Source: Thamnaconus septentrionalis (taxonomy: Eukaryota > Chordata > Actinopteri > Tetraodontiformes > Monacanthidae). Taken from it: a DNA stretch of 64,000 bases. A model generated the notes under the pieces. It did not search any database. It was not told the DNA's origin and saw only the letters and a list, made by a program, of their open reading frames with translations. The stretch covers positions 14,152,001 through 14,216,000 of the forward strand of contig CM020517.1 in the NCBI GenBank assembly GCA_009823395.1, given 5' to 3'. The position numbers and the translations under genes were made by a program. This document shows, in pieces, positions 10,518 through 21,800 of this stretch. The number at the start of each line of letters is the position of its first letter. Position 1 is the first letter of the stretch.

Positions 10518-11400
10518 TCTGGTTTAGACCGACCGGAGGCAAACTAAGGTGAAACAGAGTCACCCCTAGCAAAGCATCCACACAAGGTTCATCTCCAGCC
10601 GTGCAGTTCTCCAAACTGCTCCTGTTGCACCTCCACCGCTCTGCGCACAAAAGGCCTTTGTATGGAAAAACCTCCCAAGCTTCTCCTGCCTCCTCCAGGA
10701 GGGCGCCGCTTACAGAAAGCACTGTGCCGCACTCCTCTGCAGCGACATGCGATGAAAGCCTCGCTGCTGTTGAGTAGCCTGATCAAAAAGTGACTCTTAA
10801 ACGCTTCGGAGTGAGTTGCTCAAAGCGCGGAGCAACCTCAGGCGTGTTTGCAGGTTTCCCATGACGCCTCCGAGCTGCTTGGAGACCGGAGGCATGACCT
10901 GCCGTAATCTCCTGGGAGAGCTGGAGAGCAGAGTTCACCTGCCCCTCGCAAAAGTATTTCCAACTGCCCGGACAAGTTTAGTGAAAAGATCCAGTCTGCT
11001 GTAGGTAATCCGCCTCAACGCAGCGCTGTTCAAACGCCCGTGCGTGTCCTCTTGCTTCTCTCAGTCTACTTCAAGTTGTCTCTCAATTCAAAAAGAAAGT
11101 CCAGAGTGTTGTTGTGAGCGTAGGGTGGAAGGTGGGGGAATGTGAGTCACTGGTCTACCCAGTACGGGGACGGCTCCCTTCAGGTTCCTCCCTTCCTGGG
11201 AGGGGCCCAGTAGAGCACTAGCAGTGCAGGTGTCTTATTACCTCTACTCACTTCCTGGCTGCTGAGGTGAAAGAGCGAGCAGAGAGGAGGAGGAGGAGCC
11301 AGTCTGCGGTCAGGTGGAGGGCTGCCGAGGGCCCATTTTAACCAGCGCTGCGGTGGGTTAGCGCCATACACAGCTTAGGAGGTGGCTGCTGAGCCCGTCT
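10518..11400 (-). promoter_or_regulatory. FMN1: Putative 5' UTR and promoter of the short FMN1 form
   Basis: An in-frame stop directly before ATG 10517, plus phase incompatibility with upstream exons, implies that transcription of the short form begins in this region. The alternative is a non-coding exon ending just above 10517 (there is an AG at 10519-10520). I see no clear TATA box. A transcription start cannot be placed from sequence alone. Confidence 0.35.
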
Positions 11401-13001
11401 GGCTATAATCAGCTCTCAGGCCATAATGCTAAGATGCTAATATGTATGATTAGCTGCTCATGAACACCCAGAGCAGAAGAGAAAAGTGTTTAGTGAGACC
11501 ACAAATGGCCCTTTAATGACCTCACCCCACTTCTTAACTATAATATACAAAGCACAAATGCAAATCAGCAGGCAGAAGTTAAGAAGAGAGAAAAAAGTTT
11601 CCAGGCTCACGTTTCCAGCCTCCCCTGTTAACCAGCACAGCTAATCTACAAAAAAAAATAATGATTTAACTGAAATTCATTGTTTTGAAAACACAGCAGT
11701 TGGTGTATCACAATTCTCATAATCTAAAATAGTGACATATAGTGAATAGTTAAGGTGAAAAGTTCTGAACCTGATACAGGTCTGCAGAATTACTAGGAAT
11801 AATCGTGTAAAATTAAAATTAATTTTATTTGTTTTCTTAAGTATTATATAAAAACAAAAACACTTTCAAATAGTTAAACTTTTTTTTTTTTTTAAACTAT
11901 TTCTGTAGCTCAGAATGATATTTGCTTTCTTAAAGAAAGCCACAAATGGAGACGGGTGTTTCTGCGAGGATGAGCCTTAAGTTACATAAGAGCAAAAGGC
12001 ATTTCAACCACACAGTTAATCCCTAAAGAGGATATACTATCTGACACATATGAGATTGACATATAAGAAAGATATGCATTTTTGTATTAGAGATCTGGCA
12101 AGACAAAGGTATTAAATCAAGGGAAAATATGAGTCAAGGAAAAGGAAGGAAACAAAAGAAACACTGGGCCATTCCTTTGTGTCAAGCAAAAGGTTCAGTG
12201 TCATATGTAATAGAGGTGTGTTTCACGAATGCATCACGTATTGAGTGTCTAATTCCACGCAGTGTGGCCTTTGCACTGTGTTGCTAGAAGTGGTTGTGCT
12301 CACGGGCAGGGCAGGTTACCAGAGAACTGCGAGAGACAATGCATAGCACTCGATCCAGACCACACCCGGCTAATCGGGCTCAACTGCCAAAGGAATGCAT
12401 GTCAGACAACATGAAAGCGTCGACCAAATACTTGGGTGATTGATTCTTCAGCGTCCACAGAACCATTTGCGACTTGCACTTCTGTCAGGTTGTCATCCGC
12501 CGCCTAATTGAGCAATAAAACCGGCGTTGTTTGTTTGAATGTTTGCGGCAGGGCTATTTTTAGAAGGCACACAGACCGTACTCTGGGATTACACGGCAAA
12601 CAAAACATCTCGTGCCGCAGCTTCGTTTTTCTCACAGGCGGCAAACGGAGACGTCACGCCGATTACCTCTGCTTCTCACTGGCCTGTCGATGCTGCGAAT
12701 AAAGAAAAAAAAAAGCTGAGAATAAAATGGGGGGATTTCCCTGCTTTCAATTAGTGCGGTTTGAGTGCAATGATCTCGGTCAGTTTCGGCTTAAGACCCC
12801 TCTCTGCAGATCAGAATCCACGACCAGTTAATCCATCCTAAGAATTTATGATCAGGTGATTAAATGCCCCAGTGGAGCAAAAATCCCTGCGAGTCCCACG
12901 AAGGGGAAGGAAAAAGGGGAAAACTACCCTGTGGGCGCATGAATGGATGAATGAGGGCTAATTGGGCGGTGCTTGTGCGGGATGCGTAAGCAGACCCTCA
13001 C
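11401..13001 (-). other. FMN1: FMN1 intron, part 5' of the short-form promoter
   Basis: AT-rich intronic sequence of the long form. There is a T-run near 11880-11893 but no recognisable exon or mobile element. Confidence 0.6.
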
Positions 13002-13168
13002 CGTGCGCTCCAGCTTGGGGCAGTAGGGTGTGTCTCCCATGATGTCATCGTCCGGAGGTGTGATCCGCAGGAAGTCCAGGTGGTCGGGTCGCTGGGTGCG
13101 GGGCAGGGCCTCCTGTGGGTAGTCGCCATCCAGCATCCAGAGGTCATCCTGACGCAAGAGAGAATCCT
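13002..13168 (-). CDS. FMN1: Formin-1, second coding exon of the long form
   Basis: This exon has 167 bases, acceptor GTGCACGTGCAG and donor GTGAGG. It enters in phase 1, matching the end of 20359-18814, and leaves in phase 0, matching 7689. The peptide is acidic and aromatic, with DDLWMLDGDYPQEALPRTQR, then PDHLDFLRITPPDDDIMGDT. I do not recognise a named domain. The assignment rests on open frame, both splice sites, phase agreement and position. Human counterparts may be isoform-specific. Confidence 0.8.
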
Positions 13169-14511
13169 CTGCACGTGCACACACAAACACGCAAGAAAAC
13201 ACAACATCAGTGTTGGCACAGTTGAGTGTGTTGCAAGGATCATCATTCAGCATGCGAAACAGGTGCAATCACGCGTGAGAGCAGAATAAGCACCACTAAT
13301 TGAGACAAATTGTTGTTTTCAGTTTCGACACACCAGGCGATCAGGAGGCATGGTTGCGTTGCACCGCGCCGGAAAACCTGCAAACATCTGTACATGTTTG
13401 TAACTGATGGAAACAAAAGCTCATCTCACCAAAGGAAAATTAGCTGCACAACAGAAACAAAAAAAAAACGCACAAACAAACAACAACTTAAGCTGTGTGT
13501 GCGTGCTTGTGTGTGTGTGTGAGATTTGAGTGCACTTAATCAACCAAAGTACCTCAAGAAAGACTGGAATTAGACTTGGAAATAGTGGCCTCTCCTACAA
13601 AGTGCTTTTCCAGCTCTAGAAAAAGATTCCTAAAACATGGCACTGAGAATATTCTGTGGGAGGCTATTAACAGTAGGCAGAATATGCTGATGTTGCATGG
13701 TGTTGATTTTTTTAATATATATATTTAGACACGTGAGGGTGTTCCACTGACGTCAGAGATGAAACAAATTAACTGAGAATGGGTAGAAAATAGTATGTTT
13801 GCCTCAAAATCTGCCTCTGTGCTGCTGTTCTCCTGCAGAACGTCGATGTGGCTGCACTCAGCGTAGCGTTTCGAGAACCCGTGCCTTAAATATTTACAGC
13901 TCTGACACGCCGCACACTGCAGGAACAGTCACGGCCTGCACAGCCCCACTTGGCAACCTCCCCGCCTGAGCAATTCTCAGGGCATTACAGCTTTCGGGAA
14001 ACCGGCTGGTGCCAGCTAGAAGGAGGCATTCAGGGCTCAGAGCAGCAATCACACCTCCTCCTTTCTTCTCCCGCAGACGGAAAAAATGATACGTTTCCCC
14101 TGAAGCAGCATTTACTGTAGAGTAGTCAGTAATACAAGCTAGGATACATGGTGTGACAACAACAGAGAATGTGCAAAACAAAAGGAGAGGGAGAGAGAGG
14201 GGTGTCAGATTTTAAAAATCCGTGTGACCTCAATCAGGCCACAAAGCTGCAAGACAAAACAAAAACCTGCAGGATTATCTGGAAGAAGGAAAATCATGCC
14301 ACTTCCTGATGTGTAAGCTGTTAAAATACCCCCAAACACTTGCAGCTGTAATGAATCTCCTCGTGGAGGGCACTGTGTTCCACTGCACTGCTGTGTCCAG
14401 CGGTACTAAATCACTGCACGTCACTCTGTTTAACCAGACGTGGCGAGCACGCAAGGGGCCCGGATTCAGCGAGAATGCGAAGTCACTGAGTGCTCCGTCA
14501 CGTCACAAGGG

Positions 14512-14512
<1 letters not shown>

Positions 14513-14567
<55 letters not shown>

Positions 14568-14591
14568 GCAGCAGCAGCAGCAAGCAGCAGC

Positions 14592-14630
<39 letters not shown>

Positions 14631-14641
14631 GCAGCAGCAGC
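14513..14641 (+). repeat. Interrupted CAG repeat (CTG on the FMN1 sense strand)
   Basis: About 129 bases consist almost wholly of CAG/GCA triplets with four CAAG interruptions, each shifting the triplet phase by one base. The tract lies inside FMN1 intron 1, so the FMN1 pre-mRNA carries CUG repeats. Open frames for poly-Gln, poly-Ser and poly-Ala across it come from the repeat itself. Confidence 0.97.
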
Positions 14642-15828
14642 GCCACGCAGATAGGTCCGCCTCTGTTTATCTGGGCCTTGCGCAGAGGGAGAAACAAGTG
14701 GGATTAGATTAATAACTTTTCATTATGATAATGCTGCTGCGCAAGGTCCCGCAGAGGGAAGTGCCGACTGCAGGCTGGGCCACTTCCAAATGCAGTAAAT
14801 TAAGACCGGCAGGGGCCGACTGACACAAGCAGCCTGCAAAAAGAATTCTTCTGTTCTACTCATCTCACACGCACACGCATACACACGCAAAGACAAAATG
14901 TGTAAAAGATAAATCTATTTTTTGCTGTGCAAGCTTGCAGAACGAGCAGAGCTTTTCATCATCCGTAAGGCAGCTCCACGCCGCCACCATCTGGATGCAA
15001 AGAGAAAGTGGCCTGGCTTCTCTTTTTTCCCCCCTGCGGTCGGTGCCAGAGCACTGCAGTGGTGCTCTCATGTCACATGCTGAAGGCCAAAAAAAAATGG
15101 GAGAGAAATGCAAAACGCTGCAGAGCAGCAAAGCTAAAACTAAACAGAGTTCCCGTCAATGGTGCAGCCGCAGCGTCGGTCGATACACTCGGGCTGATTT
15201 ATGGCTCTGTTACATGCAAGCACATCAAAAGACGTTAAGCTCAAATTTAGGAACACTGTTGGATTTAAAGTGCACTTATTGCCATTTTAATCTTCTCCCC
15301 TGCTGCTCCACAGACCCAATCCCAGTGATCATGAAAGGGTACAGATGGGATTTTGTGTGTATTTCTTTGTTTTTTTTTATTCTTGGGACAGCTAAGCTAA
15401 GTGAATCAGAGCAAACCAGTTCCATTCAGTCCAGCAAACAATGTCTGAGTCTACAAAGCAAAAGTTGGCAATGTCAAAGTGCTTTAGCCGAGGCATCTGA
15501 AGTAACTGCAGGTGTTTTCACAAGCGCTTAAGCCGAGGCACATGCTGATGACAATGTTCGAGCGAACATCTGTTAACGACACGGATGTTTCTCGCCTGCC
15601 CGTCTCACATCTGATCCTAGTAGGAGGCGTGTCGTCGTCTGGATACAACAAAACCATCTGTCACTCTGCTGGCTCATCACGGCTCACCCAGCGGTCGGAG
15701 AAAGCTTTGCGGGCGCACCATAAGTAGAGCTAAATGAAACCAAAGCCGTCTTCCAGACGTTTAAATGCCTGTCTGATTATGTACATGTGAGCAGGCCAGG
15801 AAGGGCAAAGACTCTTTATCGGGGGATG

Positions 15829-15829
15829 A

Positions 15830-15857
<28 letters not shown>
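15829..15857 (+). repeat. TG microsatellite
   Basis: A TG dinucleotide run of about 29 bases in FMN1 intron 1. Confidence 0.9.
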
Positions 15858-15861
<4 letters not shown>

Positions 15862-18813
15862 AAAGCAAACACATTTGCTTTGCACAGGACTGCTGGCGCA
15901 TTGTGCTTACTGGCTTGTGTGGCCACACTTGTACTTGTAGGTTACTTGCATTTGTATTTTGCACTGTTATTCATTATTTGCACTACACTGACGTAGTACT
16001 TTCATCTTTTTTTTTTCTTTAGTACTTTTACTCTCTTGTTCTCTTTATGCAGTTTCTAGTGAGCGGCTGCTAGCTAATGTTAAAAGCCCCAGAAGAAGAC
16101 AAAAAAGAAACAGAGTAAAGCAGAAGTCATTCGCCACTCTGAAGCTAACAACTTCTGCTAGAGGCTAGCATGCAGAAGTATTGGTATGGAGACCTACTGC
16201 CTCTGTGTCAGATGTGGGCGGCAAGAACATGGAAACATGGAAATTAAGCATTCAGAGTTCAGCTAAAATAAAGTAATCATCAGCCAGGGGGTGTTAATGG
16301 GCAGCTAATGCCCATTAGCATCGTGCTATCGCAATTTACCAAAGCTAGCAGTAATAAATCTGACTAGACTGCCTAAATTTTACACACATGCTCTGTTAAC
16401 TCATCTTCCAGGTCTTTGCTTGGCCTTTCTTGACACTTCTGAGCTCAGCTGATAGGATTTTGGAAAAAGCAATTCATCTGCCGTGCCAGGTTTTACGATA
16501 ATAATCACAGCTAACATTTGCCAAGGTGGATACGCAGCAGTCATGTATTAAAACAAACAAGTTACAGGTTATATGAGAGGGACCTTTGTGCCCTGTTGGT
16601 TCCGTAGGGTAGGAGTAGGAGAGAGAGCATGTCTCGAGCAGAATTCGCACCACTCTCAGGATATAGCAGGGCCTTGTCCTGCCTTGTCTTGTCTGGCTAG
16701 AACAATGTTGCGCGCCGGGGCACATGTGTGAGACGCCGGGCACTGATCAGGTTCATATGACCGTCCTGGAACGTTAATGTGTAATTAGATCATGGCTTTG
16801 CCTGCCATATGTCTGACAATAATAAAGTGAGGAGGAGAGGAGGGTGAAGAGAGGAGAAGGGTTATGCGTACGGCTAAAATACCAAGCATGCCAGGGGAAA
16901 GTGATTATTTCAGCTACTAAAACGAGCTTCTACAGTTGTAGTAGATGACAGACTTTTTATTTTTAATCCTAAAATGGCTGTGTGAAAAGAAGACTTAGCG
17001 TTAACTAAACATGTGGCTCCCTCATGAACAAACAGCTTTTGAGGAGCTTTTTTTCCCTACATGTCTCAGACTCATTAAGAGGACATGGTGAACTTGCGCT
17101 ACATACTAAACAAGTGGTTGTTAATGCTGCATTAGAGTCACACACATTAATAATAATAAGTACCAGGCTTTAAAAAGAGAACACAAATTAGTCGGAGTCG
17201 GGATCTTAATTAATTCAGCATTTCCAAACTACAACAAGTGACCCACTTGGCCCCACTGGTTGGATGATGTGATGTTCACTTATCAGTGTTGCGGAAATGC
17301 TTTTTATTAACCTTGTTACACATGTGTGATTTGGCAAACACTCAAAAATAATATGCAAAATAAACAGACATGGCTAAAATCTAGGGGGAAAATCAAGCTA
17401 ATCTGTTGACCAGAGTTTCAGACAGGCACATTAGTTTTAATGTCACATTTTTATCTGGTGATTTTGAGATATACTGTATATTAAACACATATTCAAAGTT
17501 TTAACTGGAGAACATGTATAATAATCTTATATGCATAAATTTTGACATGCAAAAATTCATTAAGAATTACTGCAGTATACCCAAGGATTATCAGGACCAG
17601 TGTGGTTCCACTAGAAATGGATCTCAATCAGCTTTACATGAGTAAGGCCAGGAGAAGTTAGCATAGCTCCACACACGGCTAAGTGCCCTTTCTCCCTTGG
17701 GCTGTTGCTGAGCTGACTGGTGCTGACAGCGCTGGGGAAGCTATGGCTGGTCCGTGACGTAACAACTCCAATGCTCAGCAGCACACTTTTTAAGATGCAG
17801 TGGAGCTCTAACGTCAGTCGAGAAAAACACGACGCAACAAAAGACCAGGCCCTGTCAAAAAAGACCTGCTGCTGTTGATTCCACAATAGCATTAGCAGCA
17901 TTTGCAATTGCAATTTAGATGGAGGGAAACTTATAGACAACAGACATCCACTCTTCTGTTGAGAGCTAAAGTAAGAAGACTTGTGTAGGCCAATATGGAA
18001 AACTGGGCGCAAAAGCCGCAATTAATAATTGCCCATTAATAATAAAGACAACATAAAACATGTGCAAGGGTATATTTATCTTGTCACTGTGTCAACATAG
18101 GAGTTCTGCAATAGGGCGTATCTAACCCTTATTGTCCTTTAAACCTTGGCCTTGTTGGGTCTGTGATCTTTTGTCAGCTTCCTGTGAACTGGGTAGGATG
18201 TGGATTTGGGTGCGGGGTGGGACGGAGGGAGAGAGTGCAAATTGGCAATGCTTCAGTTAACAGCGTGCCATGAGAACCCCTGGTCAGGTTGAACCTCTTG
18301 TCAACTTTTGAGCCTTTGATCTGGGACACCGACTAATCTCTACCAGCCCGGCGGCACCCAGGGAGTTAAACTGGATCATCAGCGAAACAATTTGCAGGCC
18401 CTGTTTTTCCCCTTATGCAACTCTGCTGGGTAGTTTTTAATTTGTTCTCACACATTCAACAAATATTTCTTCCCTTCCCTTTTTTTGGACACAGCGCTAA
18501 TTCATCGGTCAAGCAGGTTTATTATAGAAATGCTGCGTGACTGAAAAATACTCTCATTGTGGCAAAATGTCCAAAATAATGCTGCAGAGGAATTTGACAA
18601 CTTCAGGCTGCACACACGCACACACACACACACTTGAATCTCTCTCTCTCTCTCTCTCTTGAGGCATTTTTGTTTAGCTCTTTGAAATCCAGCCGCGCGA
18701 GATGAGACACTTTCTGGCAGGTGTTTCCCGCTGCGAGTTGATAAAAGTACCGGTGTCAACAAGCGACAACAATTGAAAGACTTTTGAACATGAATCGGAG
18801 CAACACAACTCAC

Positions 18814-20359
18814 CTGTTGTAGTGGAGTTGCTGGAGGAGTTCCACTTGGAGGTACTGGGCCGCCTGCTGAGGTTCAGATCCAGACGGGTGATGGTTCGCT
18901 TGTTGCCGTTCTTGTCGATGACCTCGGTGAAGACTTTGGGCTCGTCCGCGTTGCTGGAGCTGTCCTGCTCCTGGTCCACGTCTCTATCGGACAGGAGCAC
19001 GATGCGATGGTTGAGGTGAGGACTTTGCTGCTTCGGGGACAGAGGGGACAGGGCGGGCGACATGCTCTGGAGGCTGTTGGAGGCCGGGAAAGACGCGTTG
19101 AAAAGTCCAGCCAGAGATGGTGAAGTAGGGCTCTTTTTGCGGGACTTGGTGAGCGGGTAAGGTTCAGTGGTGTGGGATAGGGGTAGCCGAAGACCCTCAG
19201 AAGGCTTGTTGACCGCGTTTTCTCTTTTGACTGCCGCAGAGTGGTTTCCATTTTTTCTCCTCCACTTTCCGAAGTCCTGGTGGCAGCCGGTAGACCCTGA
19301 ATGTGTCACGACTGGCTCTTCCCTATCCGGACTTGTGTGACTTACGCGTTGCACCGTCCCTTCAACATCCTGCATCTTGGCCACCACCTTGATACCTGTA
19401 CTACCCTGCTGCTGAGCAGACGTGGCCGCGTATGTGTCCTCTGACGACGTCTCCCCCGGTGAATCGAACCTTTTGATGGGTCGAAGGTTGCTGCCGCTTT
19501 CCCGCCGGGTCAAACCCTCCATCAGGGTGCAAAATGACGACTCGTAGCCGAGCTCACCGTCGTACTCCGAGAAGTCATTGCAGAAATCCATGTCGTGGTC
19601 AAACACCCGGTTGTCCTCAAAGTCCTCAAAGTCCCGTGCGATCTGGAAGGGCTCCTCCATGGGAAGGATGGGATTACTGACGGCGCTGACATAAGAGCCC
19701 GTAGCTGGGCTGTCTGAGGCGTGGATTGAAGGTGCGATTCTATGGATCTGCTCCGTTGCTGTGGCTGTACATGAACTGTCCGGAGGAGGGTGCTCAAGAG
19801 AGGACTTTTCAGTAGTGAGTTTTTTCTTCATCTTACTGTGAAGAAGATCCTCGGCACTGTCGAGCTTCTTGACCCCAATTTTCTTCAGCTTCTTGCCCTT
19901 AGACGCGGCCCTCTTTTGCTCCGGAGGCACCGGGGGAGAAGAGTTCCCGCTTTCGAGAACTTGACCTCCAGGGCGAACCTCCTGAACTTCCACGTAATCC
20001 TGCAGTTTCCCATCCTGGTTGCCCATACTGATGTTGCTGGCGCAGGCCTTGCACAAGGACAGGAGATCTGCCAGCAACTGGTGGTGCTCTGCCGCCAGCC
20101 AGCAGAGCTCTGCAACAGCCTCCTTTGTTGCCCGCTGGGAGTCAAGGATTCCGCCTGAGGAGCAGGAATACTGGCCCCTTTGTTCGGACGCTGCGAGATC
20201 ATCCTTTCCCGAGTCACGGTCATTAGCGGGCCTTTCCGTGTGAGGGGCGCGGCTCTTGTAGTGGAAGCTCGGGGCCCGCCTCTTCGGGAAGTACAAGCTG
20301 ATGTTGCTCTGCTCATGGATGGGTGCGTATAGGAGCAACACGGTGTGAGTGCCCTCCAT
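18814..20359 (-). CDS. FMN1: Formin-1, first coding exon of the long form
   Basis: Translation starts at ATG 20359-20357 with A at -3 and G at +4. An open frame extends a few codons upstream but without an ATG. The exon is 1546 bases (515 codons plus one) and ends at donor GTGAGT in phase 1. Recognisable formin-1 landmarks are MEGTHTVLLLYAPI at the N-terminus, MGNQDGKLQDY near residue 112, VVAKMQDVEGTVQRV in the middle, and SPALSPLSPKQQSPHLNHRI near the end; each has a close human equivalent. Most of the exon is low-complexity and probably disordered. Long formin-1 forms with this start are known in mammals. FMN1 nucleates actin and acts at adherens junctions, on microtubules and in limb and kidney development. 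Confidence 0.95.
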
Positions 20360-20431
20360 GATGGCTGCCACGCTAATCACCCGAGCGACGTGAGTAAGAG
20401 GTCAGTCCCCCTCCAGACAGAGTGACTGGGT
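20360..20431 (-). other. FMN1: Putative FMN1 5' UTR part of the first coding exon
   Basis: Reading the minus strand, CCTCACCTGCACTGCAG ends at about 20432 and is a plausible 3' splice site. That would give a 72-base untranslated segment before the ATG, joined to a non-coding exon near 21550. Contiguous transcription is the alternative. Confidence 0.4.
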
Positions 20432-21549
20432 CTGCAGTGCAGGTGAGGAACACTGACTATTCATCACCAGACCTGTTCAGGAGCTGTCAGAGGGAAAGTA
20501 GAGAGATGAAATATATGTTCTGGAACATCTTGGTCTTCTTGATATTGACTTTAATGCACTGCTGATGCTGACTTATTTATATATTTAGATGGGATTCAGA
20601 TAAAGTATAATAACTAAACGATTCAAACAAATTGCAATTTGCCAGCCAAGACAAAAATTGCACAGTTTGGACATATTAACAGTTATGCTTTAAACTTCAC
20701 AATAACATATTTATTAAAATGTTTAAAACATTCTATATTTTATTTGCAAATAAAATTGGTTGTGTTATATGAAAAGGGGAAGTGTTCATTACATTTTGGA
20801 CATATACATCAAAACACAGTGATAAAAACCGTGATATTTTTGCCTATGCTAACAGTCATAAACTGGCCCATGTCCGGCTGACATTTCCTCATTGAAAAAT
20901 ACAACTGAACAGGTATAGTCAACTGTTTACTGGGCAAATCTAACCACACTTTACAATCACTCTCCTCTTTGACGTTGCTGCGTAACCAGACGAACCGTTT
21001 CTGCACCGAAATTCATCAAGATCAAGATTTAACCAGCTGCCGCATACAAACAAACACAAAAAAAAAAACGTGTCACACAAGGTGAGGACACGCACACAGG
21101 CCAGTGTTTTGCCTCCAAATCTGCGGCGTTCGGCTGCAAAAAAAAAACAACAACAAAAAAACGCACCACGTTTTCATCAGCACTCCAGCGGATGCCCTCA
21201 AACCCCTCCGAACTGTTTACATCATAACATAATCCCGCGGGCTGTTGTCACCTTGCAACGAACTCCGATGCAGTAGCGATTGTTAAAATGGCAACGCAGA
21301 TAGAGTCACTGTCCTGCGGCTTAATGCTGCCCAATGCAACTTCAGTCATGATAAATATTGTGACATATTTCTCATCAATTCAAAGCCGCTGTACGCAAAA
21401 AAAAAAGAAAAGGAAAATGCCCTCGCCTCCTCAGCTTCACATCTGCTATCATACGGGCTTAATCAGAAGCCGGAAAGCACCTTAAAGGCAATTGCACCTG
21501 CAGAAGGTTAACTCAGCCGCAGCTGGTGAAGGATAAACAGCGGACTTAC
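20432..21549 (-). other. FMN1: Putative FMN1 5' UTR intron
   Basis: AT-rich sequence with several A-runs lies between the candidate acceptor at 20432 and the candidate donor (GTAAGT, minus strand) at 21549-21544. I see no coding sequence. Confidence 0.4.
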
Positions 21550-21800
21550 CCGATCCAGTAGCCTGGCAAACATTTCCTCGCATCTCTGCTAGTGCAGCCG
21601 GGCCACTGCTGCTCACCGCTGCTCCTCCGGGCTCCCTGCGTGCTGATCGACGGCACCTCTGTCCAATGGGCGGAGTCAGCGTTCACGGGCTGCTCTGTCA
21701 TTGGTCCCCCGGATTTGTCCACAGTCCCGCATTTTGAGTCGGTGCAGCTGCAGCGAGCAGGTAGGACATGTGACGGAGGGGGAGTGTGCCGCAAATGAAT
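21550..21800 (-). promoter_or_regulatory. FMN1: Putative FMN1 non-coding first exon and core promoter
   Basis: A strong minus-strand donor (CGG followed by GTAAGT) closes a GC-rich segment at 21550. Within it, CCAAT at 21663-21667 directly abuts GGGCGG (a GC box) at 21668-21673, and ATTGG (inverted CCAAT) lies at 21700-21704. Such motifs are common in TATA-less vertebrate promoters. The start site is not determined. Confidence 0.45.

Larger units (their letters stand above)
13169..18813 (-). other. FMN1: FMN1 intron 1 (long form)
   Basis: This 5.6 kb intron contains the compound CAG/CTG tract at 14513-14641, a TG microsatellite at about 15829-15857 and a TC tract at about 18640-18659. The segment near 16755-16810 is AT-rich with TAATTAG-like motifs and could be regulatory. 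No further exon with matching phase was recognised. Confidence 0.65.

Noticed and set aside
14935..15531. 198-codon plus-strand frame in FMN1 intron 1
   Set aside because: No similarity to known proteins, no splice context, and antisense to the host gene.
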